A program made the position numbers and the translations under genes. Shown piece after piece: positions 32,994-44,787 of a DNA stretch of 64,000 nt. Source of the stretch: Tropicimonas sp. IMCC34043 (GTDB lineage Bacteria > Pseudomonadota > Alphaproteobacteria > Rhodobacterales > Rhodobacteraceae); contig NZ_QMEK01000003.1 of the NCBI RefSeq assembly GCF_003390845.1, positions 1 through 64,000 of the forward strand, given 5' to 3'. The notes under the pieces were generated by a model. It saw only the letters and a list, made by a program, of their open reading frames with translations, did no database searches and was not told where the DNA came from. Numbering within the stretch: the first letter of the stretch is position 1; each line of letters begins with the position of its first letter.

Positions 32994-34289
32994 TCAGAGC
33001 CCGGGGTAGATCGGGAAGCGGGCGCAGAGCGCGGTCGCTTCCAGCTTCACCTTTTCTTCGACAGCACCGTTGTGATCCTCGCCATTGGCGGCGAGCCCGT
33101 CGACGACGGCGACGATCATGCGCGCAATCTCGCGGAACTCGGCCTCGCCGAAGCCGCGGGTGGTGCCCGCGGGCGTGCCAAGGCGGACGCCCGAAGTCAC
33201 GGTGGGCTTTTCGGGATCGAACGGGATGCCGTTCTTGTTGCAGGTGATATGGGCGCGTCCCAGTGCCTTTTCGGTGGCGTTGCCCTTGACCCCTTTGGGA
33301 CGCAGATCGACCAGCATCACATGGGTGTCGGTGCCCCCGGTGACGATGTCGAGCCCGCCCTTCATCAGCTCGTCGGCAAGGGCCACGGCATTGGCGCGGA
33401 CCTGCTTGGCATAGGTCTTGAACTCGGGACGCAGCGCCTCGCCGAAAGCCACGGCCTTGGCGGCGATCACGTGCATCAGCGGGCCGCCCTGGATGCCGGG
33501 GAAGATCGCCGAGTTGACCTTCTTCGCGATGGCCTCGTCATTGGTCAGGATCATGCCGCCACGCGGTCCGCGCAGGGTCTTGTGGGTCGTGGTCGTGGCG
33601 ATGTCGGCATAGGGGAAGGGCGAGGGGTGTTCGCCCGCCGCAACCAGCCCCGCGAAATGCGCCATGTCGACCATCAGATAGGCGCCGACGCTGTCGGCAA
33701 TCTCGCGGAACCTGGCAAAGTCGATCTGGCGCGGGATCGCCGAACCGCCGGCGATGATCAGCTTCGGCTGGTGTTGGGCCGCAAGGCTCGCGATCTCGTC
33801 ATAGTCGATCAGGCTGTCCTGCTGGCGCACGCCGTATTGCACCGCGTTGAACCACTTGCCCGACTGGTTCGGCGGTGCGCCGTGGGTCAGGTGGCCGCCC
33901 GAGGCGAGGTTCATGCCAAGGATGGTGTCACCGGGCTGGATCAGCGCCTGGAAGGCGCCCTGGTTCGCCTGGCTGCCCGAGTTCGGTTGCACATTGGCAA
34001 AGCCGCAGCCGAACAATTGCTTTGCCCGGTCGATGGCGAGGCTTTCGGCAATGTCGACGAACTGGCAACCGCCGTAATACCGCCGGCCCGGATAGCCTTC
34101 GGCGTATTTGTTCGTCATGACCGAGCCCTGGGCCTCCATCACGGCGCGGCTAACGATGTTCTCCGAGGCGATGAGTTCGATCTCGTCGCGCTGGCGGCCG
34201 AGTTCGAGGTCGATGGCGCGGGCGATCTCGGGGTCGCGGGTCGCGAGATTCTCGCTGAAGAATCCGGGGTCCTTGGCAGTGTCGGTCAT
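32994..34289 (-). CDS. glyA: Serine hydroxymethyltransferase
   Basis: A 431-residue PLP enzyme interconverting serine and glycine with transfer of a one-carbon unit to tetrahydrofolate. Family motifs: [20 protein letters not shown] at residue 38 on, [32 protein letters not shown] and the PLP lysine Lys237 in [17 protein letters not shown] 34289 is used; AAGGA lies eight bases upstream. It is divergent from nadK with a 174-bp gap. No riboswitch was recognised in its leader. Confidence 0.97.
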   Translation of the reverse strand: MTDTAKDPGFFSENLATRDPEIARAIDLELGRQRDEIELIASENIVSRAVMEAQGSVMTNKYAEGYPGRRYYGGCQFVDIAESLAIDRAKQLFGCGFANVQPNSGSQANQGAFQALIQPGDTILGMNLASGGHLTHGAPPNQSGKWFNAVQYGVRQQDSLIDYDEIASLAAQHQPKLIIAGGSAIPRQIDFARFREIADSVGAYLMVDMAHFAGLVAAGEHPSPFPYADIATTTTHKTLRGPRGGMILTNDEAIAKKVNSAIFPGIQGGPLMHVIAAKAVAFGEALRPEFKTYAKQVRANAVALADELMKGGLDIVTGGTDTHVMLVDLRPKGVKGNATEKALGRAHITCNKNGIPFDPEKPTVTSGVRLGTPAGTTRGFGEAEFREIARMIVAVVDGLAANGEDHNGAVEEKVKLEATALCARFPIYPGL

Positions 34290-34463
34290 CGGCGTTCCTT
34301 TCGGGCAACATGTCTTGCCGGGGATGTAGCCCAAGCCGGGGCGGGAAAAAAGGCCTCGTCAGGGGCAGTCAGTGGCGGATGAGGTCCGGAATCGAGGCTT
34401 GCGTTTCCGATGGTGGCGGGGGATGACCGTTGCGGAACGGTCGCTCATTTCCCCGGGGGTTCG

Positions 34464-35225
34464 ATGACCAGGATCGCGTTCATGGCCAGCGAGACCGAGG
34501 TCGCGCAGGACGCCCGTGAGAAGCTGTCGCGCCGCTATGGCGAGGTCGCGCCTGAAAATGCGAATGTGATCGTGGCGTTGGGCGGCGACGGGTTCATGTT
34601 GCAGACCCTTCACGGAACCCAGCACCTCGATACCCCGGTCTATGGCATGAACTGCGGCACGGTCGGGTTCATGATGAACGAATTCTCGCTCGACGGGTTG
34701 ATCGACAGGCTTCAGGTCGCCGCCGAAGAGGTGATCGTGCCGCTGGCGATGCGCGCGATTACACCCGATGGCGATGTACACGATGCGCTGGCCCTGAACG
34801 AGGTCTCGTTGCTGCGCGCCGGACCCCAGGTTGCGAAGCTGCGGATTTCGGTCGACGGGCGGGTCAGGATGGAAGAACTGGTCGCGGATGGCGCGCTGGT
34901 GAGCACGCCTGCGGGATCGACCGCCTACAACTATTCCTCGCATGGGCCGATCATCCCGATCGGCTCGGACGTGCTGGCGCTGACCGCAATGTCGGCGTTC
35001 CGGCCGCGGCGCTGGCGCGGCGCGCTGCTGCCAAGCTCGGCCGAGGTCCGTTTCGATGTGCTGCAGCACGAGAAGCGCCCCGTGATGGCCGAGGCCGACA
35101 GCCGGTCGGCGGTGCGCAACGTGGTTGCCGTGATCATTCGCAGCGAGCCTGCGATCCGGCATCGGATCCTGTTCGACCCGGGCCATGGGCTGGAAGAGCG
35201 GCTGATCCGCGAGCAATTCGTCTGA
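34464..35225 (+). CDS. nadK: NAD kinase
   Basis: A 253-residue NAD+ kinase that phosphorylates NAD to NADP. The GGDGF motif (40-44, in ALGGDGFMLQTLH), ALNEVSLLR and TPAGSTAYNYSSHGPII are all in place. ATG 34464 is chosen over an in-frame ATG at 34410 because it starts the first beta strand (MTRIAFMAS) and has a G-rich upstream site. It stands alone downstream of the glyA divergent region and is followed by a dispersed repeat. Confidence 0.93.
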   Translation: MTRIAFMASETEVAQDAREKLSRRYGEVAPENANVIVALGGDGFMLQTLHGTQHLDTPVYGMNCGTVGFMMNEFSLDGLIDRLQVAAEEVIVPLAMRAITPDGDVHDALALNEVSLLRAGPQVAKLRISVDGRVRMEELVADGALVSTPAGSTAYNYSSHGPIIPIGSDVLALTAMSAFRPRRWRGALLPSSAEVRFDVLQHEKRPVMAEADSRSAVRNVVAVIIRSEPAIRHRILFDPGHGLEERLIREQFV

Positions 35226-35245
35226 GACAGCCGGCGGCGGCCGGG

Positions 35246-35310
35246 GAGGGGGCGCTGTCCCCCGCGCGCCGTCGGCGCGCGTCCCCCGGGATATTTTCAA
35301 ACAGAAGAAG
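35246..35310 (+). repeat. Dispersed GC-rich intergenic repeat, copy B
   Basis: GGGGGCGCTGTCCCCC, then an extra hairpin (GCGCGCCGTCGGCGCGC), then CCCCCGGGATATTTTC followed by AAACAGAAGAAG. It matches copy A (17,203-17,254, opposite strand) at both ends, with the hairpin as an insertion. It lies between the convergent nadK and acyl-CoA synthetase genes and may serve as a bidirectional terminator. Confidence 0.7.
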
Positions 35311-35382
35311 CGCCGGTGCCGGAGGCGGGAACCGCCCGGCCGGGACCGGGCGGTTGCGCTGTGTGACACAGACCGGGGCGGA

Positions 35383-37278
35383 TCAGACCTTCTTGGCGTA
35401 GCCGATGCGGCCGAGCGCGTCGGTGATCTCGTCGAGGATGGCCGGATCGTCGATCGTGGCGGGTGTCTTGAACTCTTCGCCATCGGCGATCTTCTGCATC
35501 GTGCCGCGCAGGATCTTGCCCGAGCGGGTCTTGGGCAGGCGGTCGACGACGCAGGCGAGCTTGAAGGCTGCCACCGGGCCGATCTGGTCGCGCACCAGAT
35601 AGACGCATTCCTTGATGACCTCTTCGGGCGAGCGTTCGTGACCCGCGTTGAGGCACAGAAAGCCCATCGGAAGCTGACCCTTGAGCGTATCGGCGACCCC
35701 GATCACCGCGCATTCGGCAACGTCGGGGTGGGAGGCCAGGACCTCCTCCATCGCGCCGGTCGAAAGCCTGTGGCCGGCGACGTTGATGACGTCGTCGGTG
35801 CGGGCCATGATGTAGAGGTAGCCGTCCTCGTCCTTGTAGCCGGCGTCGCCGGTTTCGTAATAGCCCGGGAAGTGGTTGAGATAGGATTTCAGGAAGCGGT
35901 CGTCGGCATTCCACAGCGTCGGCAGCGTGCCCGGCGGCAGCGGCAGCTTGATCGCGATGGCGCCCATCTGGCCGGCCGCAACCTCGTGCCCGCCCTCGTC
36001 GAGGATATGGACGTCATAGCCCGGCATCGGCACCGAGGGGCTGCCGAGCTTGACCGGCAATTCCTCGATCCCCAGCGGGTTGGCGGCGATGGCCCAGCCG
36101 GTCTCGGTCTGCCACCAGTGGTCGATTACCGGCACGCCGAGGTGTTCCTGCGCCCACTTGATGGTGTCGGGGTCGGCGCGCTCGCCGGCCAGGAACAGGG
36201 CCTGCAGGCCGCTGAGATCGTATTTCTTGATGAACGCGCCGGTCGGATCCTCGCGCCGGATCGCACGCAGCGCGGTCGGCGCGGTGAACAGGACCTTGAC
36301 CTTGTGTTCCTGGATCACCCGCCAGAAGGTGCCGGGATCGGGGGTGCCGACGGGCTTGCCCTCGAACACGATGGTGGTGTTGCCGTGGATCAAGGGCGCA
36401 TAGCAGATATAGCTGTGGCCGACGACCCAGCCCACGTCCGAGGCGGCCCAGAACACGTCGCCCGGGGCGATGTTATAGACGTTGTCCATGGTCCAGTTGA
36501 GTGCGACGAGCTGACCTGCGGTATGCCGGATCACGCCCTTGGGCTGTCCGGTGGTGCCCGACGTATAAAGGATATAAGCGGGGTGGTTGCCTTCCACGGG
36601 CAGGCAGTCGACCGGGTCGGTGCCGTACTGGAAGCCGTACCAGTTGAAGTCGCGGCCCTCCACGAGGTGCGCCACTTCCTGCTCGCGCTGGTAGATCACG
36701 CAGAAGTCGGGCTTGTGGGTCGACTGGTCGATGGCCCCGTCGAGCAGGGGCTTGTAGTGCACGACACGGCCGGGTTCGACGCCGCAGGAGGCGGCGATGA
36801 TGCATTTCGGTTTGGCGTCGTCGATCCGCACGGCGAGTTCGTGGGCGGCAAATCCGCCAAAGACCACCGAGTGGATGGCGCCGATGCGTGCGCAGGCGAG
36901 CATGGCCTCGACCGCCTCGGGGATCATGGGCATGTAGATGATGACGCGGTCGCCCTTGTTCACGCCCTTGGCCTTCAGCGCACCGGCGAGGCTTGCGACC
37001 CGGTTCCGAAGCTCGAAATAGGTGATCTCGCGCTTGGAATGGGTGACCGGGCTGTCGTGGATGATGGCGACCTGGTCGCCGCGGCCGGCTTCGACGTGGC
37101 GGTCCACGGCGTTGTAGCAGGTGTTGACCAGCGCATCCGAATACCATTCGTAAATCGGCGCCTTGTCGTCGAACAATGCCTTCGACGGCGGGGTGTACCA
37201 GTCGATCGCCTCGGCGGCCTGCATCCAGAACGCCTCGGGATCGGCCTTCCAGGCGTCATAGATGTCGGAATATCCCAT
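35383..37278 (-). CDS. prpE: Propionyl-CoA/acetyl-CoA synthetase (PrpE/ACSS3 type)
   Basis: A 631-residue AMP-forming acyl-CoA synthetase. Motifs: YTSGTTGQPKGVIR for phosphate binding, DHWWQTETGW in the acyl-binding region, YYETGDAGYKDEDGYL and the catalytic Lys588 in PKTRSGKILRG. The N-terminal YDAWKADPEAFWMQAAEAIDWY is characteristic of PrpE/ACSS3 rather than Acs, favouring propionate, though acetate is also possible. Lys588 is the usual site of inhibitory acetylation. ATG 37278 follows GGGAGAG. It lies 156 bp downstream of maeB on the same strand. Confidence 0.9.
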   Translation of the reverse strand: MGYSDIYDAWKADPEAFWMQAAEAIDWYTPPSKALFDDKAPIYEWYSDALVNTCYNAVDRHVEAGRGDQVAIIHDSPVTHSKREITYFELRNRVASLAGALKAKGVNKGDRVIIYMPMIPEAVEAMLACARIGAIHSVVFGGFAAHELAVRIDDAKPKCIIAASCGVEPGRVVHYKPLLDGAIDQSTHKPDFCVIYQREQEVAHLVEGRDFNWYGFQYGTDPVDCLPVEGNHPAYILYTSGTTGQPKGVIRHTAGQLVALNWTMDNVYNIAPGDVFWAASDVGWVVGHSYICYAPLIHGNTTIVFEGKPVGTPDPGTFWRVIQEHKVKVLFTAPTALRAIRREDPTGAFIKKYDLSGLQALFLAGERADPDTIKWAQEHLGVPVIDHWWQTETGWAIAANPLGIEELPVKLGSPSVPMPGYDVHILDEGGHEVAAGQMGAIAIKLPLPPGTLPTLWNADDRFLKSYLNHFPGYYETGDAGYKDEDGYLYIMARTDDVINVAGHRLSTGAMEEVLASHPDVAECAVIGVADTLKGQLPMGFLCLNAGHERSPEEVIKECVYLVRDQIGPVAAFKLACVVDRLPKTRSGKILRGTMQKIADGEEFKTPATIDDPAILDEITDALGRIGYAKKV

Positions 37279-37434
37279 GTCTTCTCTCCCTCGAACCATT
37301 GCCGGAGTTACGCAGCGCGTTCATAATCGCGCAAGTATATTGTCCGCTCTGCGCTGCACGGTCACGGTTGGCGCTAACATGGATGTTCCGGGCCTCCCGT
37401 GACCGCGTTTGACGGTCTCAGACGGAAAATTCGT

Positions 37435-39714
<2,280 letters not shown>

Positions 39715-39874
39715 CGGTGACTCTCATGCGACGGTTTGTTCAACGTTAAACCAGTCCTTTTCGGCAAAGAACCGGAGCCGGTGACGCAGGGGCGCATGAC
39801 AGCGATCTGTGCGGCCCTTGCATCCCGCACGGCGGCGGAACAAAGTGGTGCGACAAGCCAATGAGGGGATCGCC

Positions 39875-40276
39875 ATGACCGGAAAATCGCTGATGGATGC
39901 GGCGCGGGCGGTTCGCGAACGGGCCTATGTCCCCTATTCGAATTTCAAGGTCGGGGCGGCGTTGCGCGGCGCCTCGGGCGCCGTTCATGTGGGCTGCAAC
40001 GTCGAAAACGTGGCCTATCCCGAGGGGACCTGTGCCGAGGCGGGCGCGATTGCGGCGATGGCCGCCGCGGGCGAATACCAGATTGTCGAAGTCGCTGTGA
40101 TCGCCGACAGCCCGGCGCCGGTGCCGCCCTGCGGTGGCTGCCGTCAGAAGCTGAAGGAATTCGCAGGCGGCGACGTGAAGGTCACCATGGCGACTCTCGA
40201 CGGTGCCGAACTGACCATGACGGTGGACGAGTTGCTGCCCGGAGCCTTTGGCGCGGGCCATATGGACCGGGCCTGA
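39875..40276 (+). CDS. cdd: Cytidine deaminase
   Basis: A 133-residue homotetrameric-type cytidine deaminase. Zinc ligands and the catalytic acid are visible: TCAEAGA with Cys53 and Glu55, and PCGGCRQ with Cys86 and Cys89. YVPYSNFKVGAAL is the N-terminal signature. It converts cytidine and deoxycytidine to uridine and deoxyuridine. ATG 39875 follows GAGGGGATCG. It is the first gene of a five-gene salvage operon, with deoA 9 bp downstream. Confidence 0.95.
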   Translation: MTGKSLMDAARAVRERAYVPYSNFKVGAALRGASGAVHVGCNVENVAYPEGTCAEAGAIAAMAAAGEYQIVEVAVIADSPAPVPPCGGCRQKLKEFAGGDVKVTMATLDGAELTMTVDELLPGAFGAGHMDRA

Positions 40277-40285
40277 GGGGCCGGG

Positions 40286-41596
40286 GTGGACGCGCGACAG
40301 ATATTGTCAAAACTGCGGCGGGCCGAGCGGCCCGACCCGGATGAGTTGTCCTGGTTCGGTGGGGCATTGGCCTCGGGCGCTGTCAGCGACGCCCAGGCCG
40401 GGGCTTTTGCCATGGGGATCTGCCGCACGCCATTGTCCGAGGCCGGGCGCGTCGCGCTGACGCTTGCCATGCGCGACAGCGGCGATGTGCTTGACTGGGA
40501 CATGCCGGGGCCGGTCGTCGACAAGCATTCGACGGGGGGCGTGGGCGACAGCGTCTCGCTGACGCTTGCCCCGGCGCTGGCAGCCTGCGGCGCCTATGTG
40601 CCGATGATCTCGGGCCGCGGGCTCGGCCACACCGGCGGCACGCTCGACAAGCTCGAGGCGATCCCGGGGTATACCGCCGAGGTGTCGCAGGCGCGGCTGC
40701 GCGAAATCGTCGGTGACATCGGCTGCGCCATCGTTGGCGCCAGCCAGCGCATCGCCCCGGCCGACAAGCGGCTTTATGCGGTCCGCGACGTGACCGGCAC
40801 GGTCGAATCGATCGATCTGATCACAGCCTCGATCCTGTCGAAAAAACTTGCCGCGGGGCTCGACGCGCTGGTGCTTGACGTCAAGACCGGATCCGGCGCC
40901 TTCATGAAGACGGCCGAGGATTCGCGGGCGCTGGCACATTCGCTGGTCGCGACGGCCGAGGGCGCAGGGTGCCGGACGACGGCGCTCATCACCGACATGA
41001 GCCAGCCGCTGATCGGCACGGCGGGCAACGCGCTCGAGATCGCAGAAGGCATGCAGACGCTGACCTGCGAGGCGGTGTCGGAACGGCTTTGGGACCTGAC
41101 CGTGGCGCTCGGCGGCGAGTTGCTGGCGCTGAGCGGGCTTGCCGATACGGCCGAGGCCGGCGCCGACAAGATCGCCGGGGCCCTGCGCTCGGGCGCTGCG
41201 GCCGAACGGTTCGAACGGATGATCGCGGCCCTTGGCGGGCCCGCCGACTTCGTCGGCGCCTGGCGGCGGCACCTGCCCGAGGCGGCAGTGGTGCGCGATG
41301 TCTTTCCGGCCGAGGCGGGTGTCGTGGCGCGGATCGATGTCGAGGCGGTGGGGCTGGCGGTCGTCCATCTGGGCGGCGGGCGGCTGCGCGACGGCGATGT
41401 GATCGACCCGAGCGTCGGGTTCTCGACGCTGGCGGGGCTGGGCGAGATGGTCTCGGCCGGTCGCCCGCTGGGCCGGGTCCATGCGGCAAGCGATGCCGCC
41501 GCCGAGGCCGCAGCGGTGGCGTTGCGCGGCGCCTACCTGATCGGCGCGGCGGCGCCCGACCTGCCGCCCTTGATACACGAAAGGATCGCGCCATGA
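40286..41596 (+). CDS. deoA: Thymidine phosphorylase
   Basis: A 436-residue pyrimidine-nucleoside phosphorylase that cleaves thymidine and deoxyuridine to base plus deoxyribose-1-phosphate. It begins at GTG 40286, nine bases after cdd, with MDARQILSKLRRAERPDPDELSWF. The phosphate-binding region KHSTGGVGDSVSLTLAP and SGRGLGHTGGTLDKLEAIPG are diagnostic; DVKTGSGAFMK completes the active site. The C-terminal domain (HLGGGRLRDGDVID) is present. Its stop overlaps the deoB start (ATGA). Confidence 0.95.
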   Translation: MDARQILSKLRRAERPDPDELSWFGGALASGAVSDAQAGAFAMGICRTPLSEAGRVALTLAMRDSGDVLDWDMPGPVVDKHSTGGVGDSVSLTLAPALAACGAYVPMISGRGLGHTGGTLDKLEAIPGYTAEVSQARLREIVGDIGCAIVGASQRIAPADKRLYAVRDVTGTVESIDLITASILSKKLAAGLDALVLDVKTGSGAFMKTAEDSRALAHSLVATAEGAGCRTTALITDMSQPLIGTAGNALEIAEGMQTLTCEAVSERLWDLTVALGGELLALSGLADTAEAGADKIAGALRSGAAAERFERMIAALGGPADFVGAWRRHLPEAAVVRDVFPAEAGVVARIDVEAVGLAVVHLGGGRLRDGDVIDPSVGFSTLAGLGEMVSAGRPLGRVHAASDAAAEAAAVALRGAYLIGAAAPDLPPLIHERIAP

Positions 41597-42807
41597 CCCG
41601 TGCCTTTCTGGTGGTGATGGATTCCGTCGGCTGCGGCGGGGCGCCCGATGCGGGCGAATTCTTCAACGCCGGCAAACCCGACACCGGCGCCAACACCCTG
41701 CTGCACATTGCCCGCGCCTGTGCCGAGGGCCAGGCCGAGGCGGGACGGAGCGGGCCGCTCCGGCTCCCCAATCTTGCCCGCCTTGGGCTTGGCACCGCGA
41801 TTGCCACCGCTTGCGGCGAGGCGGCACCAGGGATCGAGGCAATGTCCGAAGGGCTTTGCGGGGCAGCCACCGAGGTATCGCGCGGCAAGGACACGCCCTC
41901 GGGGCATTGGGAGCTGGCGGGCGTGCCCGTGCCCTGGGAATGGCACTATTTCCCCAAGACCGTGCCCTCCTTCCCCGAGGAGGTGCGGCAGGCGGTGTGC
42001 CGGGCGGCGGGGACCGCGGACATTCTTGGCAATTGCCACGCCTCGGGCACGCTGATCATCGAGGAACTGGGGGCCGAGCACATGCGCACCGGCTGGCCGA
42101 TCTGCTATACCTCGGTCGACAGCGTGTTCCAGATTGCCGCCCACGAAGAGACCTTTGGCGAGGCGCGGCTGCAAAAGCTGTGCCAGGATCTGGCGCCGAT
42201 GCTGCATGGCATGCGGGTCGGGCGGGTGATCTCGCGTCCCTTTGTCGGCTCGCCCGAGGAGGGGTTTGTCCGCACGACGAACCGCCACGACTATGCCATC
42301 GCCCCGCCCGCGCCGACGCTGTGCGACTGGGTCCATGCCGCGGGCCGCAAGGTTCTGGCGGTGGGCAAGATCGGCGACATCTTCTCGATGCAGGGGATCG
42401 ACGAGGTGCGGCGCGGAACCGATGCGACGCTGATCGGACATCTGGGCGATTTCATCGACGCGGCCCCGGACGGCAGCCTGACCTTTGCCAACTTCGTCGA
42501 ATTCGACAGCGTCTATGGCCACCGGCGGGATGTCTCGGGCTATGCCCGCGCGCTCGAATGGTTCGATGCCGAACTGGGGCGGCTGATGACCCGTCTGCGG
42601 CCGGGCGACATGGTGCTGGTCACGGCCGATCACGGCAACGACCCGACATGGCGCGGCACCGATCACACGCGCGAGCGGGTGCCGGTGGTCTGTCACGGCG
42701 TCGGTGCGGGCGCGATCGGCAACGTTGCCTTCGTCGATGTGGCGGCCAGCATCGCCGCACATCTGGGCGTGCCCGCGCAGGGACCGGGTCGGAGTTTTCT
42801 GCCATGA
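41593..42807 (+). CDS. deoB: Phosphopentomutase
   Basis: A 404-residue phosphopentomutase of the alkaline phosphatase superfamily, converting (deoxy)ribose-1-phosphate to the 5-phosphate. Metal-site motifs are MDSVGCGGAPDA at the N-terminus, DTGANTL, KDTPSGHWELAG, and the C-terminal TADHGNDPTWRGTDHTRE. The start at 41593 overlaps deoA by 4 bp; the end overlaps add by 4 bp. Length and motif set match bacterial DeoB. Confidence 0.96.
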   Translation: MTRAFLVVMDSVGCGGAPDAGEFFNAGKPDTGANTLLHIARACAEGQAEAGRSGPLRLPNLARLGLGTAIATACGEAAPGIEAMSEGLCGAATEVSRGKDTPSGHWELAGVPVPWEWHYFPKTVPSFPEEVRQAVCRAAGTADILGNCHASGTLIIEELGAEHMRTGWPICYTSVDSVFQIAAHEETFGEARLQKLCQDLAPMLHGMRVGRVISRPFVGSPEEGFVRTTNRHDYAIAPPAPTLCDWVHAAGRKVLAVGKIGDIFSMQGIDEVRRGTDATLIGHLGDFIDAAPDGSLTFANFVEFDSVYGHRRDVSGYARALEWFDAELGRLMTRLRPGDMVLVTADHGNDPTWRGTDHTRERVPVVCHGVGAGAIGNVAFVDVAASIAAHLGVPAQGPGRSFLP

Positions 42808-43787
42808 CCTTTCCCAAGATCGAATTGCACCTGCATCTCGAGGGCGCGGCACCGCCCGCATTCATCCGCGGGATTGCGGCCGAAAAGGGCGTCGACCTGA
42901 GCCGTATCTTCAACGAGGCCGGTGCCTACGCCTATGGCGACTTCCTGGAGTTCCTGAAGGTCTACGAGGCTGCGACCGCGGTTCTGAGCACCCCCGAGGA
43001 CTATGCCCGGCTGATCGCCGTGGTGACCGAGGACCTGACCGAACAGGGCGCGATCTATGCCGAAACCTTCATCTCGCCCGATTTCTGCGGCGGCGGCGAT
43101 CTGGCCGCGTGGCGCGAATACCTGCAGGCGATGCAGGAGGCCGCGGCGCGGTCCGAGGCGCAGGGCGGCGTGATCCTGAAAGGGATCGTCACCCCGATCC
43201 GGCATTTCGGACCCGAGCGCGCAAAGGCGCCAGCGCTCTGCGCGGCCGAGACGGCGGGGGATTTCATTGTCGGGCTGGGCCTTGCCGGCGACGAAGGCGT
43301 GGGCCGGCCGCGCGACTATATCTGGGCCTTCGATTGCGCCCGCGAGGCGGGGCTGCGGTTGACCTGCCATGCCGGCGAATGGGGCGGACCGGCCAGCGTG
43401 CGCGCCGCGGTCGAGGATCTGGGGGTCGAGCGGATCGGCCACGGCGTGCGGGCCATCGAGGACCCCGCACTCGTCGACTGGCTGGCCGAGCGTGGCACCG
43501 TGCTCGAGGTCTGCCCGGGGTCGAACGTCGCGCTCGGGCTTTATCGCGACTACTCGCGCCACCCGATTGCCAGATTGCGCGACGCGGGCGTCAGGGTCAC
43601 GGTCTCGACCGACGATCCGCCGTTCTTCCACACCACGCTTTCACGCGAATACGAGCGGCTTGCCGATGCCTTCCATTGGGGAAGTGAGGATTTTGCCGCG
43701 CTCAACCGGGTTGCCGCCGAGGCCGCCTTCTGCGATGCAAAAACCCGCGATGACCTGTTGAAAAAACTCGGAGATGCCGATGTATGA
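42804..43787 (+). CDS. add: Adenosine deaminase
   Basis: A 327-residue adenosine deaminase family protein. The metal and catalytic residues are present: His9 and His11 (ELHLHLEG), His189 and Glu192 (TCHAGEWGG), His213 (RIGHGVRA), and Asp270/Asp271 (VSTDDPPFF). It deaminates adenosine and deoxyadenosine to inosine forms. Adenine deaminase is a sister family, but the operon of nucleoside enzymes supports adenosine. It overlaps deoB by 4 bp, and its end overlaps upp by 8 bp. Confidence 0.92.
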   Translation: MTFPKIELHLHLEGAAPPAFIRGIAAEKGVDLSRIFNEAGAYAYGDFLEFLKVYEAATAVLSTPEDYARLIAVVTEDLTEQGAIYAETFISPDFCGGGDLAAWREYLQAMQEAAARSEAQGGVILKGIVTPIRHFGPERAKAPALCAAETAGDFIVGLGLAGDEGVGRPRDYIWAFDCAREAGLRLTCHAGEWGGPASVRAAVEDLGVERIGHGVRAIEDPALVDWLAERGTVLEVCPGSNVALGLYRDYSRHPIARLRDAGVRVTVSTDDPPFFHTTLSREYERLADAFHWGSEDFAALNRVAAEAAFCDAKTRDDLLKKLGDADV

Positions 43788-44412
43788 CCACCTGACCATC
43801 GTCGATCACCCGCTGGTGCAGCACAAGCTGACGCTGATGCGCGACAAGGAGGCTTCGACGGCCAAGTTCCGGCGGCTCCTGCGCGAGATCAGCCAGTTCC
43901 TGGCCTATGAGGTGACCTTTGACATGGAGATGGAAGAGGTCGAGATCGAAACGCCGCTGACCAAGATGATGGCGCCGACGCTGTCGGGAAAGAAACTGGC
44001 GCTGATCTCGATCCTGCGTGCCGGCAACGGATTGCTGGACGGGATCCTCGAACTGGTGCCGGGCGCGCGCGTCGGTTTTATCGGGCTCTATCGCGACCCC
44101 GAGACGCTGCAACCGGTGCAATATTACTTCAAGGTGCCCGAGGATCTGTCCGACCGGCTGGTGATCGTGGTCGATCCGATGCTGGCCACCGGCAATTCAT
44201 CGGTCGCGGCAATCGACTTGCTGAAGGCTGCCGGTGCCACCAATATCCGCTTTCTGTGCCTGCTGGCTGCCCCCGAAGGCGTCGCGCGCATGAAAGAGGC
44301 GCACCCGGATGTGCCCATTGTCACCGCCTCGCTCGACAGTCACCTGAACGATCACGGCTATATCGTGCCGGGACTTGGCGACGCCGGGGACCGCATGTTC
44401 GGGACGAAATAG
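43780..44412 (+). CDS. upp: Uracil phosphoribosyltransferase
   Basis: A 210-residue UPRTase that makes UMP from uracil and PRPP. ATG 43780 is chosen because GGAG sits six bases upstream; an in-frame ATG at 43774 touches that site. Signatures: [37 protein letters not shown], the PRPP loop [20 protein letters not shown] and the invariant C-terminus [19 protein letters not shown]. Last gene of the salvage operon; it captures uracil released by deoA-type phosphorolysis. Confidence 0.96.
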   Translation: MYDHLTIVDHPLVQHKLTLMRDKEASTAKFRRLLREISQFLAYEVTFDMEMEEVEIETPLTKMMAPTLSGKKLALISILRAGNGLLDGILELVPGARVGFIGLYRDPETLQPVQYYFKVPEDLSDRLVIVVDPMLATGNSSVAAIDLLKAAGATNIRFLCLLAAPEGVARMKEAHPDVPIVTASLDSHLNDHGYIVPGLGDAGDRMFGTK

Positions 44413-44438
44413 CGCCGGACACGGCAAGACCACGGCCG

Positions 44439-44464
44439 CGCCCCTGTCTCGCGAGGCAGGGGCG
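44439..44464 (+). terminator. Hairpin after upp
   Basis: An 8-bp stem CGCCCCTG/CAGGGGCG (44439-44446 with 44457-44464) whose loop contains a smaller CTCGCGAG stem. It lies 27 bp after the upp stop. The following TTCGG is not a real T-tract, so termination may be Rho-assisted. Confidence 0.5.
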
Positions 44465-44539
44465 TTCGGCGCTGCGCCACCCGTCCCTGTCGAAGCTGAC
44501 CTGTGACGTCCGACCGGACGATTTCGTCGCCGCACGGAG

Positions 44540-44700
44540 GGGCGCAACATCTTAATCGAAGAAATCGCGTCGTTAACATAAAATTGCTTTACTCGATTCA
44601 GGAGCTGCGGCATCCTGCTACACAAGATCTAGGCAGATCTTCTAATTGTCGGGGGCTGTAGCATCCTCGCAACAATAACAACAAGACGGCAAGACGAGAG
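44540..44700. other. AT-rich structured non-coding stretch
   Basis: The 375-bp gap between upp and the next gene holds no supported coding frame. Its centre is clearly poorer in GC than the rest of the window. It contains a perfect 7-bp inverted repeat (AAGATCT/AGATCTT at 44624-44630 and 44635-44641, AGGC loop), a GCTAC/GTAGC pair flanking it, and two copies of GCATCCT. A small RNA or a remnant of acquired DNA are both possible. Confidence 0.4.
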
Positions 44701-44725
44701 ACAGAGCAGGTTTCAACCAGGCTTA

Positions 44726-44757
44726 GCGTCCCGCTTTCACCCTCGGAAGCGGGGCGT
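44726..44757 (-). terminator. Hairpin after the M48-like gene
   Basis: GCGTCCCGCTT (44726-44736) pairs with AAGCGGGGCG (44747-44756) with one mismatch and a ten-base loop. It lies 31 bp beyond the stop of the minus-strand gene and probably ends that transcript, although there is no T-run. Confidence 0.4.
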
Positions 44758-44787
44758 CGCCGTTGTGGAACCCGGTGTGGCGCGAGG

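Noticed and set aside
34290-34463. Riboswitch in the glyA leader
   Set aside because: The region has a T-run on the minus strand but no stem pattern that I could match to a known glycine, SAM/SAH or folate riboswitch.
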